Of a DNA stretch of 64,000 bases, positions 9,367-19,380 are shown one piece after another. A program made the translations under genes and the position numbers. The stretch lies in contig JBGTQJ010000011.1 of the NCBI GenBank assembly GCA_041941305.1, positions 1-64,000 of the forward strand. Direction: 5' to 3'. Within the stretch, counting starts at the first letter, position 1. Every line of letters begins with the position of its first letter. The stretch is from JANSWP01 sp041941305 (lineage in GTDB: Bacteria; Bacteroidota; Bacteroidia; Chitinophagales; Saprospiraceae). The notes beneath the pieces are model-generated. The model was not told the DNA's origin. It saw only the letters and a list, made by a program, of their open reading frames with translations, and ran no database searches.

Positions 9367-11256
9367 AACTATTTTCATTTTATCTGCTTTTTCCACTTTT
9401 TTATAAAAATCTCTTAATTCATTATACTGCTCTGCCGGCAATTCAACTGGAAAAATTTTGAGCTTTCGCTTGTAGGTTAATTTTTCAGCCTCTTTTTCCA
9501 CATTCATCATATAGGTACCATATTCAGATTCAATAGTTAGCGTTTCATTGGGAATGCTTTCAACATGAAACCCTTTAGGCAGATTTAAGGTCAGTTGATC
9601 TTCTTCAAGGTACCCCCTTTTGATATGGATTGGAAGGTTTCGCTCTTTAGTATTTGGAAGTGGGTTCTCAAAAGTGTTAATGCAATTGATTGGTAAAAAA
9701 AGACGCGTACCTGCTTTAGAAGCATACTTCCTTACCTCAACTTCGTACTTTAGTATTGCCTCAGGATCCGTCTCTGCAAGTTCTGTTTTCAATTCCATTA
9801 TCGAAAAAGACGGAAGGGAAGATGATTTTAAAACCCACTTCTCAATTTCTTCTTTTGAATAATTTGCGCCCATTCTCCTGATGGTTTCATGTTTGGGGCC
9901 TGAATAGATCATTTCAGCACTCACAATGGCGGCACCTGTCTTTAAAAGATTCACCTCCGAAATGGTTTTTTCAAAATTCTCCTCAATCGGAATCTTTGGC
10001 GTTCTGGTAAGCATTCCACCTTCTTCCTTTATCAGCAATACTGTTCTGTCATCTGTAAAATCTGATTGATAACCCGTTGGGAATAGGTTATCGGTACATT
10101 CCAGCCACATCTCCTCAGAAGGAATATTTAAAATCACATGATTGAATGATGGATAACTGAAATCCTGTGGGTGTGAATATGCACAATATTCTTCCCCTGC
10201 CCTTACCAGTGCAGGATAAGATTCAATACCTGCTTCCTCCAACATGGAATTCATAAACCAGGTCAACGCTTTACAATCGCCATATTTATTCTTTTCGACG
10301 TATTCAGCATCAAATGCCCGCCAACCACCTATCCCGAGTTGAACACTCACATAGCGCATATTTTTTTGAACATATTTGTATAGAATGTCAATTTTTTCAG
10401 CATCTGTTTCTACCCCTTCAGTCATGGTTTTCACCTTGGCTTTCATTTCGGGAGAAAGGTTATTGTGATTTCTATTCAATTCATACATAAACTTGCCATA
10501 GGCTTCCCAATCTTGCATACTTCCTTCATATCCTTCCACTTTAAAATTATCCACCGTAGTCAAAATATAAGAGCCCATGGTTTTTGAATGTGGGGCATAA
10601 GGTTCAATTTTTATTGGTTTTAATTTTTTTGCCATCCAGGTATAAATTCTTCTTTCAGCTGTTTCTGAAATTTGGGGCTCTATTTCAATGTTTTCTGTTT
10701 TGTATTTCAAATTGATGCCAGATGGAATGGAAATAGTATATTTCATTCCTTCAACCGAGGTCTTGGTAGCTCCGTGTACTGCCCAGGGAGGATAAGCTGT
10801 CAAGCCCGAATGGTATTCCTCAAATTCATATTCAATGGTGTAGGGATATTGAGCATATCTCAAATCAACTTTGTAATAACGCGCATCAGAGAAGAGACTA
10901 AATCCATCAAAAGCCGAATGGTCATTGATCTCTTGTTTATCAATTTTGCGGATGAATTTTCCAAATTTATCGTATAAGCGAATTTTTATTTTTCCAATTC
11001 GAATACCCAAATCATGATATATGGTTAATTCATCAAATGCCGCTTTCTTGTTTAGGCGAGTCACTGCATATTTGTAGGTTGCAGTAGCTTCTCCAGGGCT
11101 TTTTACATAAAATTCGCCAATATCATACCTGACCACTGCATTTACATTTTGCAATAATTCTGAGGGAATATTTGAAACCGCAAGCGCTGGATTATCCTGG
11201 GAATAAGCATGAATAAGAACCAGGAAAAAGGTGAATAGAGAAAGGATATACTTCAT
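9349..11256 (-). CDS. DUF3857 / transglutaminase-like secreted protein, catalytic triad intact
   Basis: 635-residue protein with a signal peptide (cleavage near SYSQ, residue 20). The N-terminal half (about 30-250) is the beta-rich DUF3857 domain. A transglutaminase-like core (about 270-400) has an intact triad: Cys328 in YGDCKALT, His373 in FNHVIL and Asp389 in ECTDN. A DUF3858-like C-terminal beta region follows. It should act in the periplasm or at the surface on protein or peptide amide bonds; the substrate is unknown. It lies 110 nt after a paralogue on the same strand, probably co-transcribed, though a hairpin at 11273 separates them. Confidence 0.88.
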   Translation of the reverse strand: MKYILSLFTFFLVLIHAYSQDNPALAVSNIPSELLQNVNAVVRYDIGEFYVKSPGEATATYKYAVTRLNKKAAFDELTIYHDLGIRIGKIKIRLYDKFGKFIRKIDKQEINDHSAFDGFSLFSDARYYKVDLRYAQYPYTIEYEFEEYHSGLTAYPPWAVHGATKTSVEGMKYTISIPSGINLKYKTENIEIEPQISETAERRIYTWMAKKLKPIKIEPYAPHSKTMGSYILTTVDNFKVEGYEGSMQDWEAYGKFMYELNRNHNNLSPEMKAKVKTMTEGVETDAEKIDILYKYVQKNMRYVSVQLGIGGWRAFDAEYVEKNKYGDCKALTWFMNSMLEEAGIESYPALVRAGEEYCAYSHPQDFSYPSFNHVILNIPSEEMWLECTDNLFPTGYQSDFTDDRTVLLIKEEGGMLTRTPKIPIEENFEKTISEVNLLKTGAAIVSAEMIYSGPKHETIRRMGANYSKEEIEKWVLKSSSLPSFSIMELKTELAETDPEAILKYEVEVRKYASKAGTRLFLPINCINTFENPLPNTKERNLPIHIKRGYLEEDQLTLNLPKGFHVESIPNETLTIESEYGTYMMNVEKEAEKLTYKRKLKIFPVELPAEQYNELRDFYKKVEKADKMKIVLVSKT

Positions 11257-11272
11257 TGTTTAAAATCTTACC

Positions 11273-11312
11273 TTCTCTGGCAATTTGAGAGATCAAACAA
11301 ATTGTCAGAGAA
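11273..11312. repeat. Dispersed hairpin repeat, copy 1
   Basis: Arms TTCTCTGGCAATTT (11273-11286) and AAATTGTCAGAGAA (11299-11312) with a 12-nt loop. Thirteen of 14 positions pair and one is a G-T wobble. The same arms recur, perfectly paired, at 17709-17744, so this is a repeat family rather than a chance hairpin. It sits between the two DUF3857 genes. Confidence 0.7.
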
Positions 11313-11366
11313 TCTAATCCAGTTTGATGGTTTTACTTTTTTTAGCGTATTGAAACCACCAAACAA

Positions 11367-13340
11367 TTAAGTCTTTTTTTTCAATACAATTTGCTCCCCA
11401 TATTTTTCTGATACTAAATCAAACAATTCTTTTATTGCGGGGTATTCCTGTGGCACATATTTGAGTTGTTTGATTTGTAATCTACTGACCAATTGAAGGG
11501 TCAAATCATCTTTTTGTTCAATCACGAAACTAAATGAGCCGCCTTTTCCTGGAAGCACAAACTTCACTGATTCAGGCAATTCTTCTACATTGTACCCCTC
11601 TGGAATTTTTAAATTCAAGATGTATTGCTCTGTAAAGGGATATGGAATATCTACTGGATAATAACGCTTTTCCAATTTAAAAATGTTTTCATCAAACGCT
11701 GAGTGTAAAACAGGTGAAAAGTAAAAAAAGTCGCCTACTACTTGGGCAGCTTCAGGAATGATAAGCTCCAGCTTACTTTTAAATGTTTCATTCTTATCTA
11801 AAAAATTTTCAGTGGAAATTTCTTCAATTTGGGTTTCCGGAAACTTTTCTTCCAAACGATTTTGCCAATATCTACCGATCGTGTCTTTTAGATAATAATT
11901 TCTTTCGGCTACCCCATTGAATCCTTTAAAAGCTCCATGTAATACTCCAACAGCAGTTCCTTCTTCGTTCAGAGATAGATTTACAGAAAAAACCTCCATT
12001 CCAGAAGGAGGCGTAATTTTTATCCATTGTGGATTTGATTTATTCATAATCCACCCTTTTCCATTTAATGCCTCCATTTTTGGATAACCCAATGGCAAAA
12101 AAGGCTGGCTTAAATCAATAATCGTTTCCTTTCCATCCAAAACCGCCAATACCATCAGATGATTGAATTGACTAATGAGGGGGTATTTTTCATACATTTT
12201 TCCATGCCCCCTCGTACTGACCAATAAAGGATAGGCTTTTATTTCTGAATGCAACAAGGCACTTAACATCATCAAATTTAATTCAAACCCATTTGCAGAT
12301 TTCTTTTCAAAAGCATCATCAATATTGGTTTCCATCCAAAGCTCGTGTCGACCATTCCATTCGACATTCAAATTGAAAAAATCATATAAAATTTGAGCTG
12401 TTTCTGTTTCATTTTTAGCATTGGTTATCAATGGACTTACCGTTTCCAGGATTTTTTTGTGATTTTTCTTTTTCAAAAATTGCTCACCAAAATATCTTTC
12501 ATGCTCCAATTCATTGCATAATTTTTCCCAGGTCGTAATAAAAGATTCTTTTCTACCATCCTGATAAAAAACCTCACTCAGCTGAAATCTGATCCTGGTA
12601 ATGTAATCATCTAGCGTAGTAATGTATTTTTCAGGTTCTTTGAAAGCGACCGCATTTTCCATAGAAAACCAACCTTCTCCCAATTTTATCAGGCCTTTGT
12701 CTCCTTCAAAAATGGTAACTTTCCCTTCCTCCGTCTTCTCCATGTATTCAGTTCCCTGAAACAGATAGTTATAGGAAAACCATTGAGGAAATGAAATTTG
12801 CAACTCACTATACCTCGTCGGAATTTCTTCCTGAAATTGCCATTCTCTCAGGGCCACAATTCTATCTGATATGATTTTGTATTGGTACTCAATAATGGAC
12901 CCGACTTGAATATTGGGCAAAGCCACCTTAGAAATTGAATAGAATTCATCAATCTTTTCAGTAAATATATACTCCTTATTAATGATCGTTTTTTCTCCAC
13001 TTGGTGAGATGACCAAGGCTCGAATAGGAGAAATACCTTCGGAATTTTCGTGATGTATAAAAGGGACAATGATCTCTCCATAATGGAATCCAGACTTTTT
13101 CAGAATTTTTATGCGCTTATGATGCTTGAAGGTGTGATGCCATTCATCTCCAAGCCTATGTACTGAAATTGTTCCAAAATTGCATAAAACAACTGCTTCT
13201 GCAGTGGTATCTCTTTCATAGACCGTCATTTGCAAATCTTTCTCTGAAACTTTTCCCCACTTAATAGGAGGTTTCCTTTGTGAAAACCCAAATTGAGAAC
13301 ACATGACAAAAAAGAGTAGCGTAAATAGATTTTTTAACAT
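11367..13340 (-). CDS. DUF3857 domain protein with a Cys-less transglutaminase-like core
   Basis: 657-residue paralogue of the next gene, with a signal peptide (cleavage near GFSQ, residue 21). DUF3857 covers about residues 40-240 and the transglutaminase-like fold about 300-420. At the position of the catalytic Cys the sequence reads NGFELNLMM (Glu353), while the His (394, FNHLMV) and Asp (409, TIIDLSQP) are kept. It therefore should lack transglutaminase chemistry and may act as a binding or scaffold module; similar Cys-less members are common in Bacteroidota (from memory). Start MLKNLF is supported by the signal peptide. Confidence 0.85.
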   Translation of the reverse strand: MLKNLFTLLFFVMCSQFGFSQRKPPIKWGKVSEKDLQMTVYERDTTAEAVVLCNFGTISVHRLGDEWHHTFKHHKRIKILKKSGFHYGEIIVPFIHHENSEGISPIRALVISPSGEKTIINKEYIFTEKIDEFYSISKVALPNIQVGSIIEYQYKIISDRIVALREWQFQEEIPTRYSELQISFPQWFSYNYLFQGTEYMEKTEEGKVTIFEGDKGLIKLGEGWFSMENAVAFKEPEKYITTLDDYITRIRFQLSEVFYQDGRKESFITTWEKLCNELEHERYFGEQFLKKKNHKKILETVSPLITNAKNETETAQILYDFFNLNVEWNGRHELWMETNIDDAFEKKSANGFELNLMMLSALLHSEIKAYPLLVSTRGHGKMYEKYPLISQFNHLMVLAVLDGKETIIDLSQPFLPLGYPKMEALNGKGWIMNKSNPQWIKITPPSGMEVFSVNLSLNEEGTAVGVLHGAFKGFNGVAERNYYLKDTIGRYWQNRLEEKFPETQIEEISTENFLDKNETFKSKLELIIPEAAQVVGDFFYFSPVLHSAFDENIFKLEKRYYPVDIPYPFTEQYILNLKIPEGYNVEELPESVKFVLPGKGGSFSFVIEQKDDLTLQLVSRLQIKQLKYVPQEYPAIKELFDLVSEKYGEQIVLKKKT

Positions 13341-13727
13341 GACTGCCTGAATTTTATTTCGGTTGAAAGATAAGGAATTTGAGGTATTATGTAAACAGCC
13401 TGCTTGGAGTCTATGCTTAAATGCAAAAGAAAACGATTGTTTTTTGAACGAATTTCAAAAACAGGGGTACTTTCAGAAGTAGATAATTTTGAGGGTCGCA
13501 TGACTCAATTCTCTTTACTGAACTGCCTCCCATTAAATTTTCTTACTTTTGCGTCTCTTTGAAAAGATGCATTCCATTTTTTTATAATTCACTCAAAAAC
13601 AATCATTTAGCATCAAAAAATAATTGAATGAAAAATTATGAATTTAGAATGCTTGCTTGCCAAAGAAATACAATCATTCTATATTCTCCCGATAACTATC
13701 GGATTATAATTCACAATTAAACTATAA
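13341..13727. other. 387-bp divergent intergenic region
   Basis: No coding potential seen. It separates the divergent DUF3857 and DUF2723 genes. A plus-strand TACTTTTG (13544-13551) resembles a -7 box, but without a good TTTG at the right distance. CCGATA-AC-TATCGG (13689-13702) is a small inverted repeat 25 nt before the DUF2723 start. Confidence 0.5.
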
Positions 13728-16700
13728 ATGAATTCGTATAAACGACTCACCAATATCGCAGGATGGCTTGTGTTTGCCATTGCTGTCATTGTCTTTTTTA
13801 TGTCTGCCGAACGAACTGGAAGTTTGTGGGATTGCGGAGAATTTGTGTTAGGAGCCTATAAATTGCAAGTCGTTCACCCTCCTGGAGCACCACTTTTCCT
13901 GATTGTTGGGAGAATGTTCACCTATTTTGCAGAGTTGTTTTCAGATACAGCGGCGAACCCTGAAAACATTGCTTTTGCTGTCAATCTCATGTCTGGAATT
14001 TGCACTGCTTTTGGAGCAATGTTCGTTTGTTGGGTGGCTATCATTTTCGGCAAATTGGCAATAGTCGGGAGAGATGAGGTACCAACACAAGGACAAACAA
14101 TTGTCCTGGCAGGCTCAGGTTTAATTGCAGGTTTGGCAATGGCGTTTTGTACATCCGTTTGGTTTTCAGCTGTTGAGGGGGAGGTTTATGCGATGTCAAC
14201 TTTCTTTACCTGCCTAACATTTTGGGCAATGGCCAAGTGGTATTCTTTGCCAAAAGATACCCAAAGTGACAGGTGGTTAATTTTTACAGTTTATGCTGCA
14301 GGGCTTTCTGTTGGAATTCACTTGCTGAGTTTGTTGACTTTCCCAACATTGGCCATACTTTACTACTATAAGAAATTTGAAAATCATACATTTAAAGGAA
14401 CTGTAGTTGCCGCTGCAATTGGAATGGTTTCTTTCGTGGGAGTTCAAAAATTGGTCATTACCGGAATTCCAAATCTTTGGAAAACCATGGAATTGTTTAC
14501 CGTAAATAGCCTTGGGCTGCCATTCCACTCTGGTATTATCCCTACGATTTTAATCATTGCAGGCATTTTTATCACCCTGCTGATGTACTTCCACGGCAAG
14601 CTAAAAAGCAAAGTTCCTTTATATGTAATTGGGGCTTTATTGGCAATTATTTTCATCGCATCGATTCCCAATGTTATAGATTCTGATGGCAACGCATCCT
14701 CTAAAATGGGGACAGCCTTATTTAGAGTACTTATCTTGGCTGCCGCTGGTTACGGAGTGTATCAATATGGTATTGTAAAAAGAGAATTCAGACATGCTGC
14801 TCAGATTTTAACAATCGGAGCCATGATGGTAGTTGTGAGTTTTTCAACCATCGGCGTTGTTGTCATTCGAGCCAATGCGAATACGCCAATCAACATGAAT
14901 GCGCCTTCGGATCCAATGCGCCTGTTGCCCTACTTGAACCGTGAGCAATATGGAGAACGCCCCTTGTTATATGGACCCAATTTTACCAAAGCGGGAGATC
15001 CTGATGACAACACAATAGAAGAGCGTTATGGTCAAATCACTAAAGATAAAAATGGCAATCCAGTAGAAGAATACGGAATTGTTGATGAGAAAGTCTCTTA
15101 TGTTTATAATAAAGATAAAGTTTTCTTCCCACGGATGGGTGACCATACACAAGGAAGACCTGATAAATACCGTGCCTGGATAGACAAGCCCAGCGGTAAT
15201 CCTACCTTCTTTGATAATATTCTGTATACTTTCAAATATCAAATAGGCTGGATGTATTGGCGGTATTTCATGTGGAATTTCGCAGGAAGGCAGAATGGAG
15301 AGCAAGGATATTATGAATGGGATAAAAAAAGTGGTCATTGGGAATCGGGCATCTCTTTCATTGACGAGGCGAGATTGTATAACATGGAGGAATTGCCGGA
15401 AGCTATGAAACGGAACAGAGCCCGTAATCATTACTATCTCTTGCCCTTCCTTTTTGGATTGGTTGGGTTGTGGTTCCATCTTAAGAAAAACACACAAGAC
15501 GCTTTGGCACTTTTAGCCATGTTTATCATTACTGGAATTGGGATTATAATCTATTCAAATCAACCTCCCAACGAACCCCGTGAAAGGGATTATGTACTGG
15601 TGGGTTCATTCTTTACCTATTGTATATGGATAGGAATGGCAGCGCTCGCTTTATTCGAAGTTTTGAGAGATAAAGCCAAATTGGCTGGAAGCATGGCCGG
15701 TGTTTTGGGAACATTGGTTGTCTTATCTGCTCCCCTGATCATGGGCTTTGAAAATTTCGATGACAACAATCGATCACATCATACCGGAGCCAGAGATTAT
15801 GCTTCCAACTTCCTCGAATCATGTGAACCAAACTCCATTATTTTCACCTATGGGGATAATGACACTTATCCACTTTGGTATGCGCAGGAAGTTGAAGGAA
15901 TTAGAACCGATGTTCGGGTTGTCAATCTAAGTTTGATTGCAGTTGACTGGTACATCGATCAATTGCGACGAAAAGTAAATGATTCGCCCCCAATAAAAAT
16001 GACTATTTCAGCAGAAGCTTACCGTGGAAGAAATCGAAATACCGTTCCCTATGTAAATCCAAATCGCGATGGTCCTGATAGAGAAATGACGGTTGAACAG
16101 CTCTTGAAGTTCATTGGAGATTACAATCCGTTGCCAGCAAGAGGTGGAAGAGAATTTGCCAGCTTCATGCCTTCTAGAAAAGTTTATTTGCCAATAAACA
16201 GACAGAAAGCTATAGAGACAGGCGCTTTAACCGCAAATGATACGGTAGGGGTTGTCACCAGAATCCCAATAAAGTTAGATGGAAAGAACTATTTAATGAA
16301 GGATGAATTGGCTGTCCTGGATGTTATCACTTCCAATATCTGGGATCGTCCGGTATATTTTGCAGTCACCTGTCGACCAGACAAGATGTTTGGCCTGGAT
16401 GATTATATGCAATTGGAAGGATTGGCATTGCGCATCATTCCTGTGAAAACAACAAGTGAGAAAGGCTTGTATGTATATGGCAATGGACGGGTGAGTGTGG
16501 ATCATGTTTATGAAAATGTCATGAACAAGTTCCGTTGGGGCAATTTTGACCAGGGAGAAACATTTGTCGATAGAAGTTATGGACCAAGTATTCAAAGTCA
16601 CAGAGTCATCATCATGCGTGCTGCCAGAGCTGCAAATCGCCAGGGCGATAAACAGCGGGCAATTGATTTGGTAGAGAAATATATACAGGCTTTTCCTAAT

Positions 16701-17015
16701 TATAATTTTCCTTTCGACTTCAATACCTGGCAAGTGCTGAAAGTGATGATTGATGCAGGTGGATATGAACAGGCAAAGCCCTATTTGGAAACACTTGCTG
16801 ATGAGACTTTAGATCATTTAGAATTTTATAACTCTCTTGATCCAAAGCATATTGATCGGGATACTGGCAGTTTTGGCTCTGATTTCGAATTTGCGATGGG
16901 CACTCAAATGGCACTTAAACGATCTGCCAGTGAAAATGGAGATGATGCTTTTGAGCAAAAATTGGTTGAAATGTTTGAGCCATACGATATAACGAAATTG
17001 CAGGTTCCAAACTAA
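13728..17015 (+). CDS. DUF2723 family membrane protein (TMEM260-like, putative protein glycosyltransferase)
   Basis: 1095-residue polytopic protein. The N-terminal signature (SLWDCGEFVLGAYKLQVVHP, PGAPLFLIVGRMF) defines DUF2723. The human homologue TMEM260 is an O-mannosyltransferase, so a GT-C fold glycosyltransferase using a lipid-linked sugar is likely. About 12 membrane helices fall in residues 10-390 and 560-680. A large extracytoplasmic region follows (about 690-960, with FTYGDNDTYPLWYAQEVEG). The C-terminal 130 residues are helical and TPR-like. The acidic D-x-x-E in WDCGE near the first loop is a plausible catalytic site. It stands alone and ends in a clear terminator. Confidence 0.88.
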   Translation: MNSYKRLTNIAGWLVFAIAVIVFFMSAERTGSLWDCGEFVLGAYKLQVVHPPGAPLFLIVGRMFTYFAELFSDTAANPENIAFAVNLMSGICTAFGAMFVCWVAIIFGKLAIVGRDEVPTQGQTIVLAGSGLIAGLAMAFCTSVWFSAVEGEVYAMSTFFTCLTFWAMAKWYSLPKDTQSDRWLIFTVYAAGLSVGIHLLSLLTFPTLAILYYYKKFENHTFKGTVVAAAIGMVSFVGVQKLVITGIPNLWKTMELFTVNSLGLPFHSGIIPTILIIAGIFITLLMYFHGKLKSKVPLYVIGALLAIIFIASIPNVIDSDGNASSKMGTALFRVLILAAAGYGVYQYGIVKREFRHAAQILTIGAMMVVVSFSTIGVVVIRANANTPINMNAPSDPMRLLPYLNREQYGERPLLYGPNFTKAGDPDDNTIEERYGQITKDKNGNPVEEYGIVDEKVSYVYNKDKVFFPRMGDHTQGRPDKYRAWIDKPSGNPTFFDNILYTFKYQIGWMYWRYFMWNFAGRQNGEQGYYEWDKKSGHWESGISFIDEARLYNMEELPEAMKRNRARNHYYLLPFLFGLVGLWFHLKKNTQDALALLAMFIITGIGIIIYSNQPPNEPRERDYVLVGSFFTYCIWIGMAALALFEVLRDKAKLAGSMAGVLGTLVVLSAPLIMGFENFDDNNRSHHTGARDYASNFLESCEPNSIIFTYGDNDTYPLWYAQEVEGIRTDVRVVNLSLIAVDWYIDQLRRKVNDSPPIKMTISAEAYRGRNRNTVPYVNPNRDGPDREMTVEQLLKFIGDYNPLPARGGREFASFMPSRKVYLPINRQKAIETGALTANDTVGVVTRIPIKLDGKNYLMKDELAVLDVITSNIWDRPVYFAVTCRPDKMFGLDDYMQLEGLALRIIPVKTTSEKGLYVYGNGRVSVDHVYENVMNKFRWGNFDQGETFVDRSYGPSIQSHRVIIMRAARAANRQGDKQRAIDLVEKYIQAFPNYNFPFDFNTWQVLKVMIDAGGYEQAKPYLETLADETLDHLEFYNSLDPKHIDRDTGSFGSDFEFAMGTQMALKRSASENGDDAFEQKLVEMFEPYDITKLQVPN

Positions 17016-17040
17016 AATAGTTAAGCCTTCTTTTCATGTT

Positions 17041-17083
17041 CAAGGTTCAATGGTTTTAAATATCATTGAACCTTGTTTATTTT
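17041..17083 (+). terminator. Terminator after the DUF2723 gene
   Basis: A perfect 12-bp inverted repeat (CAAGGTTCAATG at 17041-17052, complement at 17064-17075) with an 11-nt loop is followed by TTTATTTTTAT. It sits 25 nt after the DUF2723 stop and before rpiB. It also covers an in-frame TTG at 17066 upstream of rpiB, which argues against that start. Confidence 0.75.
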
Positions 17084-17104
17084 TATGGCTTAACTAAATA
17101 TTTT

Positions 17105-17545
17105 ATGAATATCAAAACAATTGCCATCGGCTGTGACCACGGTGGATTCGCATACAAAGATGCTATCAAGTCTTTACTTCAAAATAAGGGTATTGAAGTA
17201 CAGGATTTTGGCACCAATACTTCTGAGTCGGTTGATTACCCAGATTTTATTCACCCCGTTGCCAATAATGTTGAAAGTCAAAAAGCAGATTTGGGAATCA
17301 TTCTTTGCGGTAGTGGAAACGGAGCAGCCATGACAGCAAATAAACATCAGGGAATCCGAGCAGCGCTTTGCTGGAGTAATGAGCTTGCTGCCTTGGCTCG
17401 ACAACACAACGACGCAAATATTTTATCAATCCCAGCCCGTTTTGTTAGCCAGGATTTAGCATTGTCTATGGTAGAAACCTTTTTGACGAGTGATTTTGAT
17501 GGAGGCAGACATGAAAGACGGGTCAATAAAATAGCTTGTGGTTAA
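17105..17545 (+). CDS. rpiB: Ribose 5-phosphate isomerase B
   Basis: RpiB/LacA/LacB-family aldose-ketose isomerase of 146 residues. It interconverts ribose 5-phosphate and ribulose 5-phosphate in the pentose phosphate pathway; cytoplasmic. It shows IGCDHGGFAYKD at the N-terminus, the catalytic Cys in LCGSGNGAAMTANK, and RHERRVNKI near the end. The ATG at 17105 (MNIKTIAIGCDHGG) is chosen over an in-frame TTG at 17066, which falls in the preceding terminator. Length is normal for the family. Confidence 0.95.
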   Translation: MNIKTIAIGCDHGGFAYKDAIKSLLQNKGIEVQDFGTNTSESVDYPDFIHPVANNVESQKADLGIILCGSGNGAAMTANKHQGIRAALCWSNELAALARQHNDANILSIPARFVSQDLALSMVETFLTSDFDGGRHERRVNKIACG

Positions 17546-17708
17546 TAACTTTGTCGTTTTGAAGGACTTTTGAATAATCTTAAGCAACTTATTTTAGTAT
17601 AAAACACTCCTTCCTAAAGTACTTTCCATAACTTCGCAAATGCTGAACTTGTTCGCTGTGTTACAGCTATTTGTAGATATAAGAGTATGTTTAAATTAAA
17701 AAATATCC

Positions 17709-17744
17709 TTCTCTGACAATTTGGATGGGTAAATTGTCAGAGAA
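17709..17744. repeat. Dispersed hairpin repeat, copy 2
   Basis: Perfect 14-bp arms TTCTCTGACAATTT (17709-17722) and its complement (17731-17744) around an 8-nt loop. It matches the arms at 11273-11312 with one base change. It lies just 15 nt before the M28 peptidase start, in the 5' leader. Confidence 0.75.
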
Positions 17745-17759
17745 CCAAAAGTTTAGATA

Positions 17760-19343
17760 ATGAATAAATCAATAGCACTTTTCTGCTTTTTAATATGCTC
17801 TTCAATCTTGTTTGCACAATTCAATCCCACTGAAGAGCAAGCATCTATTGCCAATACTATTACCTCTTCAGAGTTATCCGAATTACTACATATCATCGCC
17901 TCTGATGAAATGGAAGGGCGAGAGACAGGAACGGAAGGACAACGAAAAGCGGCGGACTTTATCGCAAAGCAGTTTCAGGAAATGGGTTTGCCTGCAATTG
18001 GAGAAAATGACAGCTATTTTCAGCAAATCGCATTTACGAGAGAGCGCTGGGATGACATTGAAATGCACGTAAATAAAAAGCGTTTCAAACACCAATGGGC
18101 TTTTTATGCCTACCCGGGCACAAATTCCAATAAAAACATTGAAGCCAAGAAGCTGCTCTTTTTGGGCTATGGGATTGATGATGAAAAGTATAGCGATTAC
18201 AAAGGTGTCAACGTAACAGATAAGGTCGTTTTGGTCTATGACGGAGAACCTGTAAATGCCAATGGGGTTTCTCACCTGACAGGAACCAATCAACCTTCTG
18301 AATGGAGCAATAATTGGCGAAAAAAGGCAGAAGCAGCTTATAAAAATGGGGCAAGTGCAGTTTTGATTATTGACAATGATTTCAAGAAAAACCTACAGGA
18401 GTTCAATAAATTTTTGCTTTCGAGTGGCATGCGATATGGCGCAGGGGAATTTCCTGAAAATCGATTTGCTAACAACTGTTTTATTTCAACAGAAGTAGCA
18501 AAAGAAATTATTGGCAAGAACTTCAATAAAGTAATTGCTGCTCGAGATGCCATCAAAGCAAGTGGGAAACCTAAAAATTTGAAAATAAAATCCAAATTTG
18601 AATTCAAACAGAAAAAAGCAGTGCGTCAAATTTTGGGCTCCAATGTTTTGGGGTATGTTGAAGGCATAGATGAAAATTTGAAAAAAGAATTAGTCGTTGT
18701 CACCGCCCATTATGACCATTTGGGTAAAAAAGGAACTTCTATTTTTAATGGTGCAGATGACAATGGCTCTGGCACTTCTGCTGTACTGGAAGTTGCAGAA
18801 GCATTTGCTGAAGCCAAAGCTAAGGGAAATGGCTCTAAAAGAAGTGTCCTTTTCATGTTGGTGAGTGGCGAGGAAAAGGGACTATTGGGTTCTCAATATT
18901 ATGCAGAATTTCCACTTTTCCCGCTTGAAAATACAATAGCGAATGTAAATGTGGACATGATTGGCCGAGTAGATAAGTTTCACGAAGACAATCCATATTA
19001 TATCTATGTAATTGGCGCGGATCGCTTAAGCACGGAGCTTCATGAAATCAATGAAAATGCTAATAAAACTTTCACCAATCTGGAGTTAGACTATAAATAC
19101 AATGATCCAAAAGATCCCAATCGCTACTATTATCGTTCTGATCATTACAACTTTGCGGAGAAGGGCATTCCTGCAATTTTTTATTTCAGCGGCACCCATA
19201 AAGATTACCACCGCCCTTCAGATACGGTTGATAAAATCAATTTTGAGAAAATGGAAAAGGTTGCCAAACTGGTATTTCACACTACATGGGAATTGGCAAA
19301 TCGAGATGAACGCATTAAAGTCGATGTGATACAAAAGGAATAA
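17760..19343 (+). CDS. Secreted M28 family zinc aminopeptidase
   Basis: 527-residue exported metallopeptidase with signal peptide MNKSIALFCFLICSSILFAQ. A PA-like insert (about residues 130-230, YKGVNVTDKVVLVYDGEP) precedes the catalytic domain. The two-zinc ligand set is complete: His in VTAHYDHLG, bridging Asp in GADDNGSG, Glu pair in SGEEKGLLGS, Asp in NVDMIGR, and His in HKDYHRPSDT. It should trim N-terminal residues from peptides outside the inner membrane, giving amino acids to the cell. Monocistronic, with a strong terminator directly at its stop. Confidence 0.95.
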   Translation: MNKSIALFCFLICSSILFAQFNPTEEQASIANTITSSELSELLHIIASDEMEGRETGTEGQRKAADFIAKQFQEMGLPAIGENDSYFQQIAFTRERWDDIEMHVNKKRFKHQWAFYAYPGTNSNKNIEAKKLLFLGYGIDDEKYSDYKGVNVTDKVVLVYDGEPVNANGVSHLTGTNQPSEWSNNWRKKAEAAYKNGASAVLIIDNDFKKNLQEFNKFLLSSGMRYGAGEFPENRFANNCFISTEVAKEIIGKNFNKVIAARDAIKASGKPKNLKIKSKFEFKQKKAVRQILGSNVLGYVEGIDENLKKELVVVTAHYDHLGKKGTSIFNGADDNGSGTSAVLEVAEAFAEAKAKGNGSKRSVLFMLVSGEEKGLLGSQYYAEFPLFPLENTIANVNVDMIGRVDKFHEDNPYYIYVIGADRLSTELHEINENANKTFTNLELDYKYNDPKDPNRYYYRSDHYNFAEKGIPAIFYFSGTHKDYHRPSDTVDKINFEKMEKVAKLVFHTTWELANRDERIKVDVIQKE

Positions 19344-19380
19344 TTAAAAAGGGGCTGAAAATTCAGCCCCTTTTTAATTA
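19342..19380. terminator. Bidirectional intrinsic terminator
   Basis: An 18-bp perfect inverted repeat (AATTAAAAAGGGGCTGAA and its complement) with a GC core GGGGCTGA, flanked by A and T tracts on both sides. It separates the convergent M28 peptidase and GDYXXLXY genes, and its right end overlaps the last codon of the latter. Confidence 0.92.

Noticed and set aside
14967..15497. 176-codon minus-strand open frame inside the DUF2723 gene
   Set aside because: It lies wholly antisense to a clearly conserved gene, has no family resemblance, and has a composition typical of a mirror frame. The same applies to 14277-14692 and 16293-16914.
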